From Paenibacillus rhizovicinus (GTDB taxonomy: Bacteria; Bacillota; Bacilli; Paenibacillales; Paenibacillaceae): a stretch of DNA of 64,000 bases. The notes under the pieces were generated by a model. The model had not been told where the DNA came from. It made no database searches and worked only from the letters and a program-made list of their open reading frames with translations. The DNA is taken from positions 6,985,255 to 7,049,254 of the forward strand of contig NZ_CP048286.1 in the NCBI RefSeq assembly GCF_010365285.1. Reading direction: 5' to 3'. This document shows positions 35,478 to 45,000 of the stretch, one piece after another; position 1 is the first letter of the stretch; every line of letters begins with the position of its first letter. The position numbers and the translations under genes were made by a program.

Positions 35478-36755
35478 ATGTCGCGTTCATTTATCGAAGT
35501 CGAGCCGGATTCGCATTTTCCGATTCAAAATTTGCCCTATGGCGTATTTCGTCCGCTGCAAGGCGGCGACCCGCGTATCGGCGTTGCGATCGGTCGCTAT
35601 GTGTTGGACCTAGCGGCGCTTGATGAAGCGGGTTGTTTCGGGCATACGGCCGTTCACGGTAAAGGCGTCTTTGCGCAACCGTCGCTGAATGCGTTTATGG
35701 CCATGGGCCGTCCGGTCTGGCAAGAGGTTCGTTCTACCGTAGCTCGGCTGCTGGACAATGATGAACCCTTGCTTCGGGATAACGATTCCCTGAGAATGCG
35801 CGTCCTGCGCTTGCAAAGCGAAGTCGAACTGCTGCTGCCTGCAGAGATTGGGGATTATACGGATTTCTATGCCTCGGAGGCTCATGCAACGAATGTAGGC
35901 ACGTTGTTCCGCGGCAAGGATAATGCGCTCATGCCGAATTGGCGTCATCTTCCGGTCGGTTATCACGGCAGAGCCAGCTCCGTAGTGGTCAGCGGTACGG
36001 AGGTTCGTCGTCCACAGGGTCAATTGAAACCGCCGGATGCCGCTGCCCCCGTGTTCGGACCGAGTCGCCAGCTTGATTTTGAATTGGAGATGGGCTGGTT
36101 GATCGGAGCCGGCAACGAGCAAGGTCGGCCCATACCGATCGCGGAAGCCGAAGACCATCTATTCGGACTTGTTCTCGTAAACGACTGGAGCGCGCGGGAT
36201 ATTCAAGCCTGGGAGTACCAGCCGCTAGGTCCGTTTCTTGGCAAAAGCTTCGCTACCTCCATATCGCCATGGGTCGTGCCCCTTGAAGCGCTGGCGCCAT
36301 TTCGCGTTCCCGCGCTGAAGCAGGATCCGGAACCGTTGCCGTATTTGAGGCACGACGGAAAAGCAGGCTCGAGTTCGTACGATATTCATCTTGAAGTTTC
36401 CTTGCAAAGCGAAGCGATGGTGTCAGCCGAACGGATTTCGGCCAGCAACTATCGACATCTGTATTGGACGATTGCGCAGCAAGTCGCGCATCACACGGTA
36501 GGCGGCTGCAATTTGCGGCCTGGCGATTTGCTGGCATCCGGAACGATTAGCGGGGAGAAGCAAGAAGCGCGAGGCTGCATGCTGGAATTAACTTGGCGCG
36601 GTACAGAGCCGATACGGTTGAATGGCGGCGAGGAGCGGGTTTGGCTTGCGGACGGCGACCGTCTCACCCTGAGCGGCTGGTGCCAAGGCGACGGCTATCG
36701 TGTCGGTTTCGGCGTGGTCACCGGCCTAGTATTGCCGGCATTACGCATGACCTGA
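35478..36755 (+). CDS. fahA: Fumarylacetoacetase
   Basis: Hydrolyses fumarylacetoacetate to fumarate and acetoacetate, the last ring-fission step. The 425-residue protein has the N-terminal SH3-like part (NLPYGVFRP) and the catalytic domain. In that domain the metal and active-site residues lie in DYTDFYASEAHATNVG, LDFELEMGWLIG and VLVNDWSARDIQAWEY, and the family's GDLLASGTISG is near the end. AAGGAGG at 35461-35467 sets the start at ATG 35478, although the frame is open from 35283. Only four bases separate it from the preceding gene. Confidence 0.95.
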   Translation: MSRSFIEVEPDSHFPIQNLPYGVFRPLQGGDPRIGVAIGRYVLDLAALDEAGCFGHTAVHGKGVFAQPSLNAFMAMGRPVWQEVRSTVARLLDNDEPLLRDNDSLRMRVLRLQSEVELLLPAEIGDYTDFYASEAHATNVGTLFRGKDNALMPNWRHLPVGYHGRASSVVVSGTEVRRPQGQLKPPDAAAPVFGPSRQLDFELEMGWLIGAGNEQGRPIPIAEAEDHLFGLVLVNDWSARDIQAWEYQPLGPFLGKSFATSISPWVVPLEALAPFRVPALKQDPEPLPYLRHDGKAGSSSYDIHLEVSLQSEAMVSAERISASNYRHLYWTIAQQVAHHTVGGCNLRPGDLLASGTISGEKQEARGCMLELTWRGTEPIRLNGGEERVWLADGDRLTLSGWCQGDGYRVGFGVVTGLVLPALRMT

Positions 36756-36783
36756 TAAGCAGAATGCGGAAGGGGTTGACGAC

Positions 36784-38556
36784 TTGAGAAAGCTTCCGCC
36801 ACATTTGAAACCCTACGTCTCGGAACAGCATTATGAACGATACACGCCGATTGATCATGCCGTATGGCGGTATGTCATGCGCCAGAATCGACATGCCTTA
36901 CAGGATAGAGCTCACGATGCGTATAGGAACGGGCTGGCGCAGTCCGGCATTGGTACGGAGCGAATTCCGCGCGTGTCGGAGATGAACGCTTGCTTGGCGC
37001 AAATCGGCTGGGGCGCGGTTATCGTGAATGGACTTATTCCTGGCCCCGTCTTCTATGAACTATTGGCCAATGGGGTCTTGCCGATCGCAGCCGAAATCCG
37101 TAAACTAACGAATTTGGAATATACGCCGGCGCCGGATATTATCCATGAAGCTGCCGGTCATGCACCGATCTTATTCGATCCGGAATATCGCGCGTATGTA
37201 CGGCAAATCGGAGCGATCGGGACTAGAGCGTTCTCCGTCAAAGAGAAACAAGACGCATTCGACGCGCTGCGGCGATTGACGATCGTGATGGAGGATCCGG
37301 CGTCCACCGCGGAAGAGAAGGCGGCAGCCCAACAGGCCGTGGAGGAAAAGCAGAAGGCAACCAGCGGCATGACGGAAGCTGAGATGGTTTCCCGATTATT
37401 TTGGACGACCGCCGAGTATGGCTTAATTGGAGACCTGCAGGATCCGAAGATCTACGGTGCCGGTCTATTGTCATCCGTTGGCGAGAGCAAACACTGCTAT
37501 ACCGAGGCGGTAGCGAAAATCCCTTATTCCGTTGAATCCTGCACGGAGCACCCGAAAGTCGTGACCCAGATGCAGACACGGTTGTTCGTTTGCGGCAGCT
37601 TCGAAGAATTGAAGGCCGGCGCTGAAGCACTGGCGAACACGATGGCTTACCGGATCGGCGGCACGGAGAGTTTGGAGCGAGCGCAGCGCTCAAAGATGAT
37701 TGCGACATTTACCTACAATTCTGGCCTTAGCGTCACAGGCATCGTGCATGCGCTAATCAAAGATGACCAAGGGGAAGCCGTCTACGTGAACACGATCGGG
37801 GAAACCGCGTTGACAGTGGAAAAGCAGCCTTTGGGCGGTCACGGCAAAGACGTACATGCGAAAGGCTTCGGATCGCCGATCGGCCTGCTTCAAGGTAAAC
37901 TGGCACTAGATGCATGCGACGATCAAGCGCTGGCACAGCTTGGCGTGATTCCAGGAAACCACGCGGATCTTCGCTTCGAAAGCGGCATTCACGTGACGGG
38001 ACGATTGAAGCGGATCATCCGCAACGAGCAGCAGGTTGTTCTGCTTTCATTCGAGGATTGCACGGTGTTATGGGATGGGAGAGAGCTGTACAAGAAAGAA
38101 TGGGGCGCTTACGATATGGCCGTCGGCTCGCGGATCGTTGCTGCGTACCCTGGGGAAGCTGATCCTGCGTCGGTGTCGGTAACGGAAGAGGAACCGGACC
38201 CGGTACAGGAATCGGAAGCGGAAGCGATAATGGAACTGGGACTGGAACTATTAATGGAGGCGCCTGTACCTTTATCCGAATTGGAGCGTCTCTATCAGCA
38301 CGTCGCAGTAATTAGAGAGAAGAACATGAATAACATTACAGAGGAAAGCATTCGGGAGCTTGACGGCATCTATCGAGTACTGTGCGGTTCCTATCCAAAT
38401 GATTGGCTGCTGCGATTAGAGTTGCTGGAGCTCGCCGGGACGATTCCGATTCCGGATTTGGTGCAGATGTCGATCGCATTGAAAGATGAGTTACATGCGC
38501 TCAGTCAGGTGGATTCGTTAGCGAATGTGATTAATAATGGATTAGCCATTCTTTAA
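36784..38556 (+). CDS. Aromatic amino acid hydroxylase (phenylalanine 4-monooxygenase type)
   Basis: Pterin-dependent iron enzyme hydroxylating phenylalanine to tyrosine and so feeding the pathway encoded upstream. Iron ligands are His121 and His126 in DIIHEAAGHAPIL and Glu211 in FWTTAEYGLIG. At 590 residues it belongs to the long Bacillus-type form: the catalytic domain is followed by about 250 extra residues of unknown role with an acidic stretch near 455-480. The start is TTG 36784 behind GGAAGGGG at 36768-36775. No pterin-carbinolamine dehydratase gene was seen nearby. It closes the operon. Confidence 0.92.
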   Translation: MRKLPPHLKPYVSEQHYERYTPIDHAVWRYVMRQNRHALQDRAHDAYRNGLAQSGIGTERIPRVSEMNACLAQIGWGAVIVNGLIPGPVFYELLANGVLPIAAEIRKLTNLEYTPAPDIIHEAAGHAPILFDPEYRAYVRQIGAIGTRAFSVKEKQDAFDALRRLTIVMEDPASTAEEKAAAQQAVEEKQKATSGMTEAEMVSRLFWTTAEYGLIGDLQDPKIYGAGLLSSVGESKHCYTEAVAKIPYSVESCTEHPKVVTQMQTRLFVCGSFEELKAGAEALANTMAYRIGGTESLERAQRSKMIATFTYNSGLSVTGIVHALIKDDQGEAVYVNTIGETALTVEKQPLGGHGKDVHAKGFGSPIGLLQGKLALDACDDQALAQLGVIPGNHADLRFESGIHVTGRLKRIIRNEQQVVLLSFEDCTVLWDGRELYKKEWGAYDMAVGSRIVAAYPGEADPASVSVTEEEPDPVQESEAEAIMELGLELLMEAPVPLSELERLYQHVAVIREKNMNNITEESIRELDGIYRVLCGSYPNDWLLRLELLELAGTIPIPDLVQMSIALKDELHALSQVDSLANVINNGLAIL

Positions 38557-38578
38557 GTGAAATTAGGAAGCATTGTGG

Positions 38579-38609
38579 AAAGCCCTGGATGAATCTTGGG
38601 CTTTTTTTT
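38579..38609 (+). terminator. Intrinsic terminator of the phenylalanine/tyrosine operon
   Basis: Stem AAAGCCC / GGGCTTT with a long loop that can pair internally (GAT/ATC), followed by a run of about eight T. Confidence 0.85.
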
Positions 38610-38795
38610 GCGATGGTTTGTTTTTCCAAATAATGTTAAAGATATTAATGCGTGAACGGTGAACGAAATCGTGATCATCATAAGCAATTACAGATGATCA
38701 AATTAATATGAATGATCATTAAGTTAGATGATCTAAATCATGATGCTACAAATTGGATTATCGGAATTAGTTGTGTGTGAGCGATTTTAATCGGA

Positions 38796-38969
38796 TCGGC
38801 TGAAGAGAATCACTTATGATTGAAACAGCCAGCCACGGAAACGCCGGAAACGCCCGGAAACAGATATTTATCGTGATCATTTGAACGCCGGAAATTCGGC
38901 TGAAGAGAATCACTTATGAACAGCCAGCCACGGAAACGCCGGAAACGTGATCATTTGAACGCCGGAAAT
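38796..38969. repeat. Tandem duplication with GGAAACGCC motifs in a gene-free stretch
   Basis: The 100 bases from 38796 (beginning TCGGCTGAAGAGAATCACTT) are repeated directly from 38896 to 38969, with about 26 bases missing from the second copy. Both copies contain iterated GGAAACGCC and end in TGATCATTTGAACGCC. No gene is seen between 38557 and 39311. Just before the duplication, 38660-38760 is studded with TGATCA-containing words. Confidence 0.8.
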
Positions 38970-39072
38970 GCCAGGAAACGCCATGAATCATTTACTACTT
39001 TTACACAAAACCCGTATTTTATACATATGTCTTAACCATGAATTATTAATGAACAACGGCAGCCGATGTGTA

Positions 39073-39178
39073 GCGACATGAACTTACTTGAATATGCGAC
39101 ATGAACTTACTTGAATTCCTCTTTGCGACATGAACTTACTTGAATTACTGTTCTATCTTATGAATAAGATATACATTA
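39073..39178. repeat. Three copies of a 21-bp repeat (transposon-end-like), left cluster
   Basis: GCGACATGAACTTACTTGAAT occurs at 39073, 39096 and 39125, each copy perfect. The last is followed by TACTGTTCTATCTTATGAAT and ATACATTA. Serial 20-bp-class repeats like these are typical of transposase-binding sites at the ends of IS21-family and Tn7-like elements. Confidence 0.8.
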
Positions 39179-39311
39179 AAACTGCATAAACGTTTATGCC
39201 GATTGCCTGGAAGTTGCAGACGAGCCGTATACGATCGCATTGAGTTTATGGATTAATCTCAGCCAATAGTAATGGCAGCCTGAATGGCTGCCGTTACTTG
39301 GCATTTATCAC

Positions 39312-39719
39312 TTAAAGTTTGTTATATTCTTCGTCTGATACAGGCTCGAGCCATTCCGGCCTACCCGCCGTAATAGCAATATGCTCGAACCAGCTGTCTT
39401 TTGAGGCGCCGTGCCAGTGCTTTACCCCATCATGTGTAACAACTACATCGCCGGCCTTTAGAAACTGAGCAGGCTTGCCCTCTTCCTGATACCAGCCTTC
39501 GCCGCCTGTTACCAAAAGGAGCTGAAAACCGTTTCGATGGATATGCCAGTTGTTACGGCAACCCGGTTCAAAGGTCACGTTTCCGACGCCTACATTAACG
39601 TTCTGATCAGCAACCAGCGTTTTCAAATAGCTTTGTCCCACAAAGTATTGCGCAAAGGCTTCATTTTTCTCCCCCACCGGGAAAATGACGCCGTTTTTAA
39701 CTTCTTCATGTTTTGCCAC
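39312..39719 (-). CDS. Cupin domain protein
   Basis: A 135-residue single-domain cupin. Metal-binding residues are in the first motif GCRNNWHIHRNGFQLLLVTGG and the second motif GDVVVTHDGVKHWHGA. Such small cupins accompany carboxymuconolactone-decarboxylase-like and reductase genes, and the neighbours at 40-53 kb include both. The start is GTG 39719 behind GAGGAGG at 39726-39733. Unusually, the gene lies alone between two clusters of transposon-end-like repeats in the same orientation. Function unknown. Confidence 0.85.
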   Translation of the reverse strand: MAKHEEVKNGVIFPVGEKNEAFAQYFVGQSYLKTLVADQNVNVGVGNVTFEPGCRNNWHIHRNGFQLLLVTGGEGWYQEEGKPAQFLKAGDVVVTHDGVKHWHGASKDSWFEHIAITAGRPEWLEPVSDEEYNKL

Positions 39720-39847
39720 TTTTGGTTCCTCCTCTTTACTTTAATTTTCCGCCAAACACCGGGAATAATCTGTGCTCTAACATATGTTCTTAAAATAAAA
39801 AACCGCGATCTACGTGGTCGTTAATGGATAAATGTTCTTGTCCAGTA

Positions 39848-39924
39848 GCGACATGAACGTGCTTAAAAATGCGACGTGAACATACTTGAATTACTGTTCC
39901 ATCTCATGAATTGAATATACATTA
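39848..39924. repeat. Two degenerate copies of the same 21-bp repeat, right cluster
   Basis: GCGACATGAACGTGCTTAAAA at 39848 and GCGACGTGAACATACTTGAAT at 39871 are followed by TACTGTTCCATCTCATGAAT and ATACATTA. The segment 39871-39924 is a diverged direct copy of 39125-39178, so the cupin gene is bracketed by direct repeats of about 54 bp. Confidence 0.75.
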
Positions 39925-39929
39925 GCATG

Positions 39930-39966
39930 AAAAAAACAGGTCAGGGAATCCGTGATTCCCCAACCC
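39930..39966 (-). terminator. Intrinsic terminator of the 40-43 kb minus-strand genes
   Basis: On the minus strand a 12-bp stem (GGTTGGGGAATC / GATTCCCTGACC) with an ACG loop leads into a T7 run, 48 bases past the stop of the reductase gene. Confidence 0.85.
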
Positions 39967-40013
39967 TAGACTGGTATGTTTGCCGCAATTATTGCGAGTT
40001 AAAATTAGAAACC

Positions 40014-40865
40014 TTAAAGATCTAGCTTACGGTCAGCAAGCCATTGAATGGTTTCCGGTCGATTAGCCTGTGGATACAGACTTTGATTCGTATCCAACGT
40101 TGCAATCTTCTCAAATTCCTCTTGCGTTAACTCAAAGTCGAAAATACTGATATTTTCAATGATTCTTTCTTTGCGAACCGATTTCGGAATCGCCACAACT
40201 CCCCTTTGCGTCATCCATCGCAAAATCACTTGAGCAACCGTTTTTTGATGCCTTTCTGCGATGGACTGCAATACATCGTTCTGAAAGACATTGTGCTTTC
40301 CTTGCACTAATGGTCCCCAGGACTCCATTTGAACATGATGCTCTCTCATGAATTTAGCGTATTCATGCTGCTGGTAAAAAGGATGAACTTCTACCTGGTT
40401 TACAGCAGGAGTTACGTCATTATGAATGATCAGATCGACGAGGCGATCGGCCGTGAAGTTGCTGACGCCAATGGCTCTGATCTTGCCTTCGCGGTACATC
40501 TCTTCCATCGCCCGCCAAGAGCCATAAACGTCTCCTATGGGTTGATGGATCAGATACAAATCCAAATAATCGAGCTGCAGTTTGGCAAGCGATTTTTCCA
40601 ATGCCCTTTTCGTTTGCTCATAACCGCTATCTTGGATCCAAAGCTTCGTCGTAATGAACAGCTCGTCTCTGGGTACGCCGCTGCGTTTAACGGCATTGCC
40701 AACCGCGACTTCATTTTGATAAGAAGCCGCCGTATCGATCAGTCGATAGCCTGCAGTAATGGCATCGACAGCACATTGCTCGCATTCCTCCGCGTCCGGA
40801 ATCTGAAAGACGCCAAAGCCCAGAACGGGCATCTCCACCCCATTATTTAAAGTGACCTTTTGCAT
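40014..40865 (-). CDS. Aldo/keto reductase (2,5-diketogluconate reductase/YtbE type)
   Basis: A 283-residue NADPH-dependent carbonyl reductase. Catalytic Asp/Tyr are in LIDTAASYQNE, Lys in FITTKLWIQ, and His in DLYLIHQPIGD, with the cofactor loop at IPKSVRKERI. ATG 40865 follows AAGGAGG. It is the last gene of a minus-strand run with an SDR and an MFS pump, closed by a terminator. A close paralogue lies at 45.7-46.6 kb. Members detoxify methylglyoxal and other aldehydes; the exact substrate is unknown. Confidence 0.9.
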   Translation of the reverse strand: MQKVTLNNGVEMPVLGFGVFQIPDAEECEQCAVDAITAGYRLIDTAASYQNEVAVGNAVKRSGVPRDELFITTKLWIQDSGYEQTKRALEKSLAKLQLDYLDLYLIHQPIGDVYGSWRAMEEMYREGKIRAIGVSNFTADRLVDLIIHNDVTPAVNQVEVHPFYQQHEYAKFMREHHVQMESWGPLVQGKHNVFQNDVLQSIAERHQKTVAQVILRWMTQRGVVAIPKSVRKERIIENISIFDFELTQEEFEKIATLDTNQSLYPQANRPETIQWLADRKLDL

Positions 40866-40897
40866 GCCGATTCCTCCTTATGTTTGCGAATGAAAGC

Positions 40898-41737
40898 TCA
40901 ATCAAAATTCGTATTATCAGACACTTCGCGCCAGGATTCGTACTCGGTCAGACGCTGCTGATAATGCTGAATGACAGCATCTACCATGCCTTTGCCCGCT
41001 AGCCAGCGGAAAGGCGGATTCGTATCATCTGCGACCCTCATGAGTGCCTTTGCGAGCTTATCTGGATCACCGAATTGTTCACCTGCAAAGTAGAAGTCAT
41101 GCATCGAATCTCTCTGGGCCGAATAGTCGTCGATTTGGAGTTCGGAAAATTTGGCCGACGTCTGTTTATTGGTAAAGTCCGTGCGGAATGGGCCGGGTTC
41201 CACGAGCATGACCTTAATGCCGAAATGCTGCAACTCGGCCTTCAGTCCCTCGGCCCACCCTTCCAATGCGAACTTGGAGGCACTGTATACCGCCCCCCCC
41301 GGAATCGACATCAGCCCCATCATGGAGCTGAACACCATGACGGTTCCCGAACCTTGCTTGCGCATGACCGGAAGCACAGTTCGGGTCAGTCTCATTGTCC
41401 CGAAAACATTGGTTTCCATTTGTTGTCGGAGTTGCTCTTCTGTAATTTCCTCAAAGTAACCGAGTTGACCATATCCGGCGTTGTTGACAAGTACGTCGAT
41501 ACACCCGAATTTCTCTTGAGCCGCTTGAACAGAAGCATGCACTTGCTCTTCATTGGTGATATCCAGCTTCGTGATGATCAGATTCGGAGAGGTGCCGAGG
41601 GCTGCTTCCATTCCCTCCGTATTTCTGGCTGCGGCAACGACTTTGAACCCCTGAGCCAAGGCTTCCTTCGCGATTGCCGCACCAATGCCTTTATTGGCAC
41701 CCGTAATCATCCAGACTTGTTCGCTTGTGTTTACCAT
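40898..41737 (-). CDS. Short-chain dehydrogenase/reductase
   Basis: A 279-residue classical SDR with TGANKGIG cofactor motif, NNAGYGQLG, and catalytic YSASK preceded by Ser in VFSSMMG. GAGGGGAGAT precedes ATG 41737. It lies 32 bases upstream of the aldo/keto reductase and 25 bases downstream of the MFS gene, so it is part of the same transcript. Substrate unknown; the family is used for stress-responsive carbonyl reduction in such clusters. Confidence 0.9.
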   Translation of the reverse strand: MVNTSEQVWMITGANKGIGAAIAKEALAQGFKVVAAARNTEGMEAALGTSPNLIITKLDITNEEQVHASVQAAQEKFGCIDVLVNNAGYGQLGYFEEITEEQLRQQMETNVFGTMRLTRTVLPVMRKQGSGTVMVFSSMMGLMSIPGGAVYSASKFALEGWAEGLKAELQHFGIKVMLVEPGPFRTDFTNKQTSAKFSELQIDDYSAQRDSMHDFYFAGEQFGDPDKLAKALMRVADDTNPPFRWLAGKGMVDAVIQHYQQRLTEYESWREVSDNTNFD

Positions 41738-41762
41738 GTTTTATCTCCCCTCAAGAATAAAA

Positions 41763-43208
41763 TCAATGAGTTGGCTTTGCTTCTACCGCATGATTGATAA
41801 CGACTCGCCGGATAAAGAGCGAAACCACAAGGCCAACCACCGCTACGATCAACGTGAACCAGAATACGTGTTCAGACCCCGTGGCCATAGCGTTTGCGAT
41901 TTCAGCAGGCTGCGAAGGAGCAGTTGAATGTCGTAGGTAGCGCTCCGTGCCGCTTGAAAGAATACTGATGGAGACAGCTGTCGCAATGGCACCCGTAACT
42001 TGCTGCACGGTATTCATGACCGCGGTGCCATGGGCATACAAGTGCGGCGGCAATTGATTGAGGCCATTTGTTTGTGCGGGAACCCAAATCATCGCCAAGC
42101 CGATCATCATGACCATGTGCAGTGTGATAATAAAGGCCACAGTAGAAGCTAATGATATGTTCGTGAAGAACCATAGAGTAACGGCGGCAATGACTAATCC
42201 AGGGATCACCAGCCGTCTTGGACCGAATTTATCGAACAATTGGCCCATGCGATTCGATAGAATCCCATTCAGCAAGCTGCCGGGCAACAGCATAAGTCCC
42301 GTGGTTAACGTAGTGAGTCCTTTGCCATTCTGCAGAAATAGTGGCAGAATAATCGCCAGAGACATGGCCATCAGCATGCTCGATACAACCATCACCACGC
42401 TCATGACGTACATGGGATGCTTGAATACTCCCATGTTCAAGAGGGGATCGCGCATCCGGATCTGCCTGACGATGAATAACACCAGAGCAACAAGACCGAC
42501 GGCGACGGATGCGATTACAGCCGGATGCGTCCAGCCTCCCGTATCTTCCCCGGCCTTACTGAAGCCGTAGACGATGCCCCCGAATCCGATGGTCGACATG
42601 ATGATTGAAGCCAGATCAAACCGCGGCTTCGAAACCTCCGTAATATTCTCCAGGTTTTTAAGCCCCACGAACAAACCGATGATCAGAAACGGAAGAGACA
42701 GCCAGAAAATATAATGCCACGACAAATATTGAATCAAAATTCCCGCGATCGTAGGCCCCGTGGTTGGCGCGCACATAATCACCAGCCCGACAAGTCCCAT
42801 TGCCGCTCCTCTTCTCTCCGTGGGATAGATGAGAAGGATGGTATGAAACATAAGCGGTAGAAGCAGCCCCATACCGAATGCCTGCAGCACGCGGGCCGCC
42901 AGCAGCATTTCAAAGTTGACGGAAATGGCAGCAGCAAATGTCCCTACGATCAAGCTGATCAGCGATGCGGTGAACAGCTGTTTCGTCGTAAAACGTTGGA
43001 GCAGTAAACCGCTCATCGGCATTAAGATACCAAGAACCAGCAAGTATACGGTCGTCAGCCATTGTGCGGTTGCCGCCGATATCTGAAATACATGCATCAA
43101 GTTGCTAAGGGCGATATTGAGCGATGTTTCGCTGAACATGCCGATGAAGCTGCACATGAGCAGTGAAAACATAATCGCCCGTGTGTTGTATGGTTTCGTC
43201 TTCTCCAT
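41763..43208 (-). CDS. MFS multidrug efflux transporter, DHA2 family
   Basis: A 481-residue, about 14-helix exporter with DHA2 features: FSETSLNIALSNLM in the first helix, LTTVYLLVLGILMPMSGLL, and motif C near GLVIMCAPTTGPTIAGIL. The frame is open from 43265, but the start is taken at ATG 43208, which has AAGGAG 12 bases ahead. That site overlaps the stop of the preceding, frameshifted NAD(P)-binding gene, implying translational coupling in an operon under the adjacent AraC-type regulator. Confidence 0.88.
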   Translation of the reverse strand: MEKTKPYNTRAIMFSLLMCSFIGMFSETSLNIALSNLMHVFQISAATAQWLTTVYLLVLGILMPMSGLLLQRFTTKQLFTASLISLIVGTFAAAISVNFEMLLAARVLQAFGMGLLLPLMFHTILLIYPTERRGAAMGLVGLVIMCAPTTGPTIAGILIQYLSWHYIFWLSLPFLIIGLFVGLKNLENITEVSKPRFDLASIIMSTIGFGGIVYGFSKAGEDTGGWTHPAVIASVAVGLVALVLFIVRQIRMRDPLLNMGVFKHPMYVMSVVMVVSSMLMAMSLAIILPLFLQNGKGLTTLTTGLMLLPGSLLNGILSNRMGQLFDKFGPRRLVIPGLVIAAVTLWFFTNISLASTVAFIITLHMVMMIGLAMIWVPAQTNGLNQLPPHLYAHGTAVMNTVQQVTGAIATAVSISILSSGTERYLRHSTAPSQPAEIANAMATGSEHVFWFTLIVAVVGLVVSLFIRRVVINHAVEAKPTH

Positions 43209-43224
43209 CCTTATCTCTAACTCC

Positions 43225-43808
43225 TTATTTTGAATTACTGATCCCCACGCTGCTCTGGACTTCAAGTCCAGGCGTAGTCGCCAATTTCACGATGAAGTCG
43301 GCAACGCTTTTGCGGGAAACTTCCCTCCCTTTGAAGGTTCTCCTTTATGCGTGTTGTATTCCACTTCGTTTTTGTTTGTAAACCATCCCGGCCTTATGAT
43401 CGTGTAAGTAAGGTCAGAAGCTTCTATGATCTCCGCTGACTTTCGATAAGGATCCAGAATGGGACTATACATCTGTCCTGGAACTTCCCCGTAAATGCCC
43501 ATAGAACTGATGAAAATAAGCCGCATGACGCCCGTTTCATTCATCGTCTCCACAATGGTACGCGCCATTCTTTCCAAGTCACCGTCCAGATTGGCATATA
43601 CCACATCCTGACCTTCCATCGCATGTTTCAGTGTTTCCTTATCCAGTACATCGCCTTCCACAACACGGACGCGGCTGCCGTCCATCTTCTCAAGTCGACC
43701 TGCGTTCCGCAAATAAAGAGTCAACTCTACATCCGTGTCATTTAAAAAGCGTTCAATGGCATGGCGAGCGATACTCCCGTTAGCGCCTAAAATCAGCACC
43801 TTGTTCAC
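43225..43808 (-). pseudogene. NmrA-like NAD(P)H-binding protein gene, frameshifted near the 3' end
   Basis: GTG 43808, with AAGGAGG just ahead, begins MNKVLILGANGSIARHAIERF, an atypical SDR/NmrA Rossmann start. It continues through IFISSMGIYGEVPGQ and IIRPGWFTN. At about 43332-43337 the frame is lost (CCTTCAAAGGG where CCTTTCAAAGGG would keep it) and the annotated frame ends early at 43287. In the other frame the expected C-terminus follows, SRKSVADFIVKLATTPGLEV, ending at 43225. One missing T thus splits a 194-residue protein. Confidence 0.75.
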
Positions 43809-43863
43809 AACCAATCCTCCTTCGATTATCGTCCTTGCAGACGTTATAGATCGATGCGATTCC

Positions 43864-44914
43864 TTAATGAAGTTTCGGTGCACGTGAAGCATCTTCGCTG
43901 GACTCGGTAAACCCAAATTGTTCGGCTCGCCAGTTAGAGGCGTATCGCCTTCCCAATGCCGGAAAGCCCGAAAAAATGAATTCTGGTCTTCGTAGCCCAG
44001 CAAGAAGGCCACTTCCTTCAGATCAAGCAGCGGATCTGAGAGGTACTCCAATGCTTTTTCGCGCCGCGCATCTGACAACAATTGTTTAAAGTCGTGCCCT
44101 CGTCGGTCAGCCGGCGCTGCAAGGTACGGTCGCTCATCCCAAGCTCACTGGCAATGAGCCCAATATCGGGACGTCCTGCGGCCAGACTTTGCTTCATGAT
44201 CCATTTCACCGTTTCTGTTGTAGAAATGGTGCGCTGCTTTTCTTCAAGGGACCGGTCAAGCACAGGCGTGAGTATGGCAAGCAGTTCTTCGTTGTACGTG
44301 ATAAATGGACGATCAAGATCAGTTCGCTTAAGGATCAATCTGGTCCGTTCCGATCCCACCCGGACACGACAGCCGAAGAATGCTTCCAATGCCTGAACAT
44401 TTCCTTCAGGGCGGGACAGTTCAACCGCGTGTGCCATCAATGCCTTCCCTGTTCCGCGGCGCCCCAGTTCCATAAGCGAGGCTAAAGTTACGCCGATGAG
44501 CATGGGTGGTTCAGGATGCTCGGAATAGAGCCATACCAGCTCGACCGTACAGAACTCACCTTGTTCGGCCATATGAATGCGCTCGGGCGAACACAACTGT
44601 TTGTATCGAGCCATACGACTTAGTGCATCCCGGTAGTCACGCGCATGATACGGTGCCATTACGCTCGGCGGCAGCTGGGATGTCTCGAAGCTGCTTGAGA
44701 GTTGAACGATTCCTGCTGCAGGATCCGGTAGCAGTTCGGAGAAAGCCTGCCAAAGCGCAAAGTATTGCGCAGTACTTACGATCGCTTGGTCGTTCACGAT
44801 GGTAAGCGGGAGATCAGCTTTACGAACCACATCTTGGGGCGTTATGTCGAGGTGACGCAGACCAAGCCAAAATCCTTTCGGTACTTTAATTCGGTCAAGT
44901 GAATGAGTCGTCAT
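43864..44914 (-). pseudogene. AraC-family regulator gene with two frameshifts
   Basis: ATG 44914 behind AAAGGAGG starts MTTHSLDRIKVPKGFWLGLR, the ligand-binding domain of OruR/ArcR-like AraC regulators. The helix-turn-helix begins IGLIASELGMSDRTLQRRLTDEGTT. One T is missing at about 44088, after which FKQLLSDARREKALEYL follows in another frame. One A is missing at about 43934, before NWRAEQFGFTESSEDAS and the stop at 43864. Restoring both gives a 350-residue protein. It would control the neighbouring redox genes; see the paired sites at 45.6 and 46.7 kb. Confidence 0.8.
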
Positions 44915-44949
44915 GCTTCGTTTCCTCCTTTCCGTAAGCGATAGGATAA

Positions 44950-44990
44950 AAATGAATGAAGCCGTCAACTCTAAAGACAGCTTCATTCAC
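44950..44990 (-). terminator. Intrinsic terminator after the SnoaL-like gene
   Basis: On the minus strand GAATGAAGCTGTC pairs with GACGGCTTCATTC across a short loop (one G-U pair), followed by ATTTTTATC. Confidence 0.8.
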
Positions 44991-45000
44991 CGGCGACTTC

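Noticed and set aside
39073..39924. CRISPR array suggested by repeated 21-bp units
   Set aside because: Spacers are only 2-8 bases, copies are few, there is a gene between the clusters and no cas genes are present; the layout fits transposon ends better.
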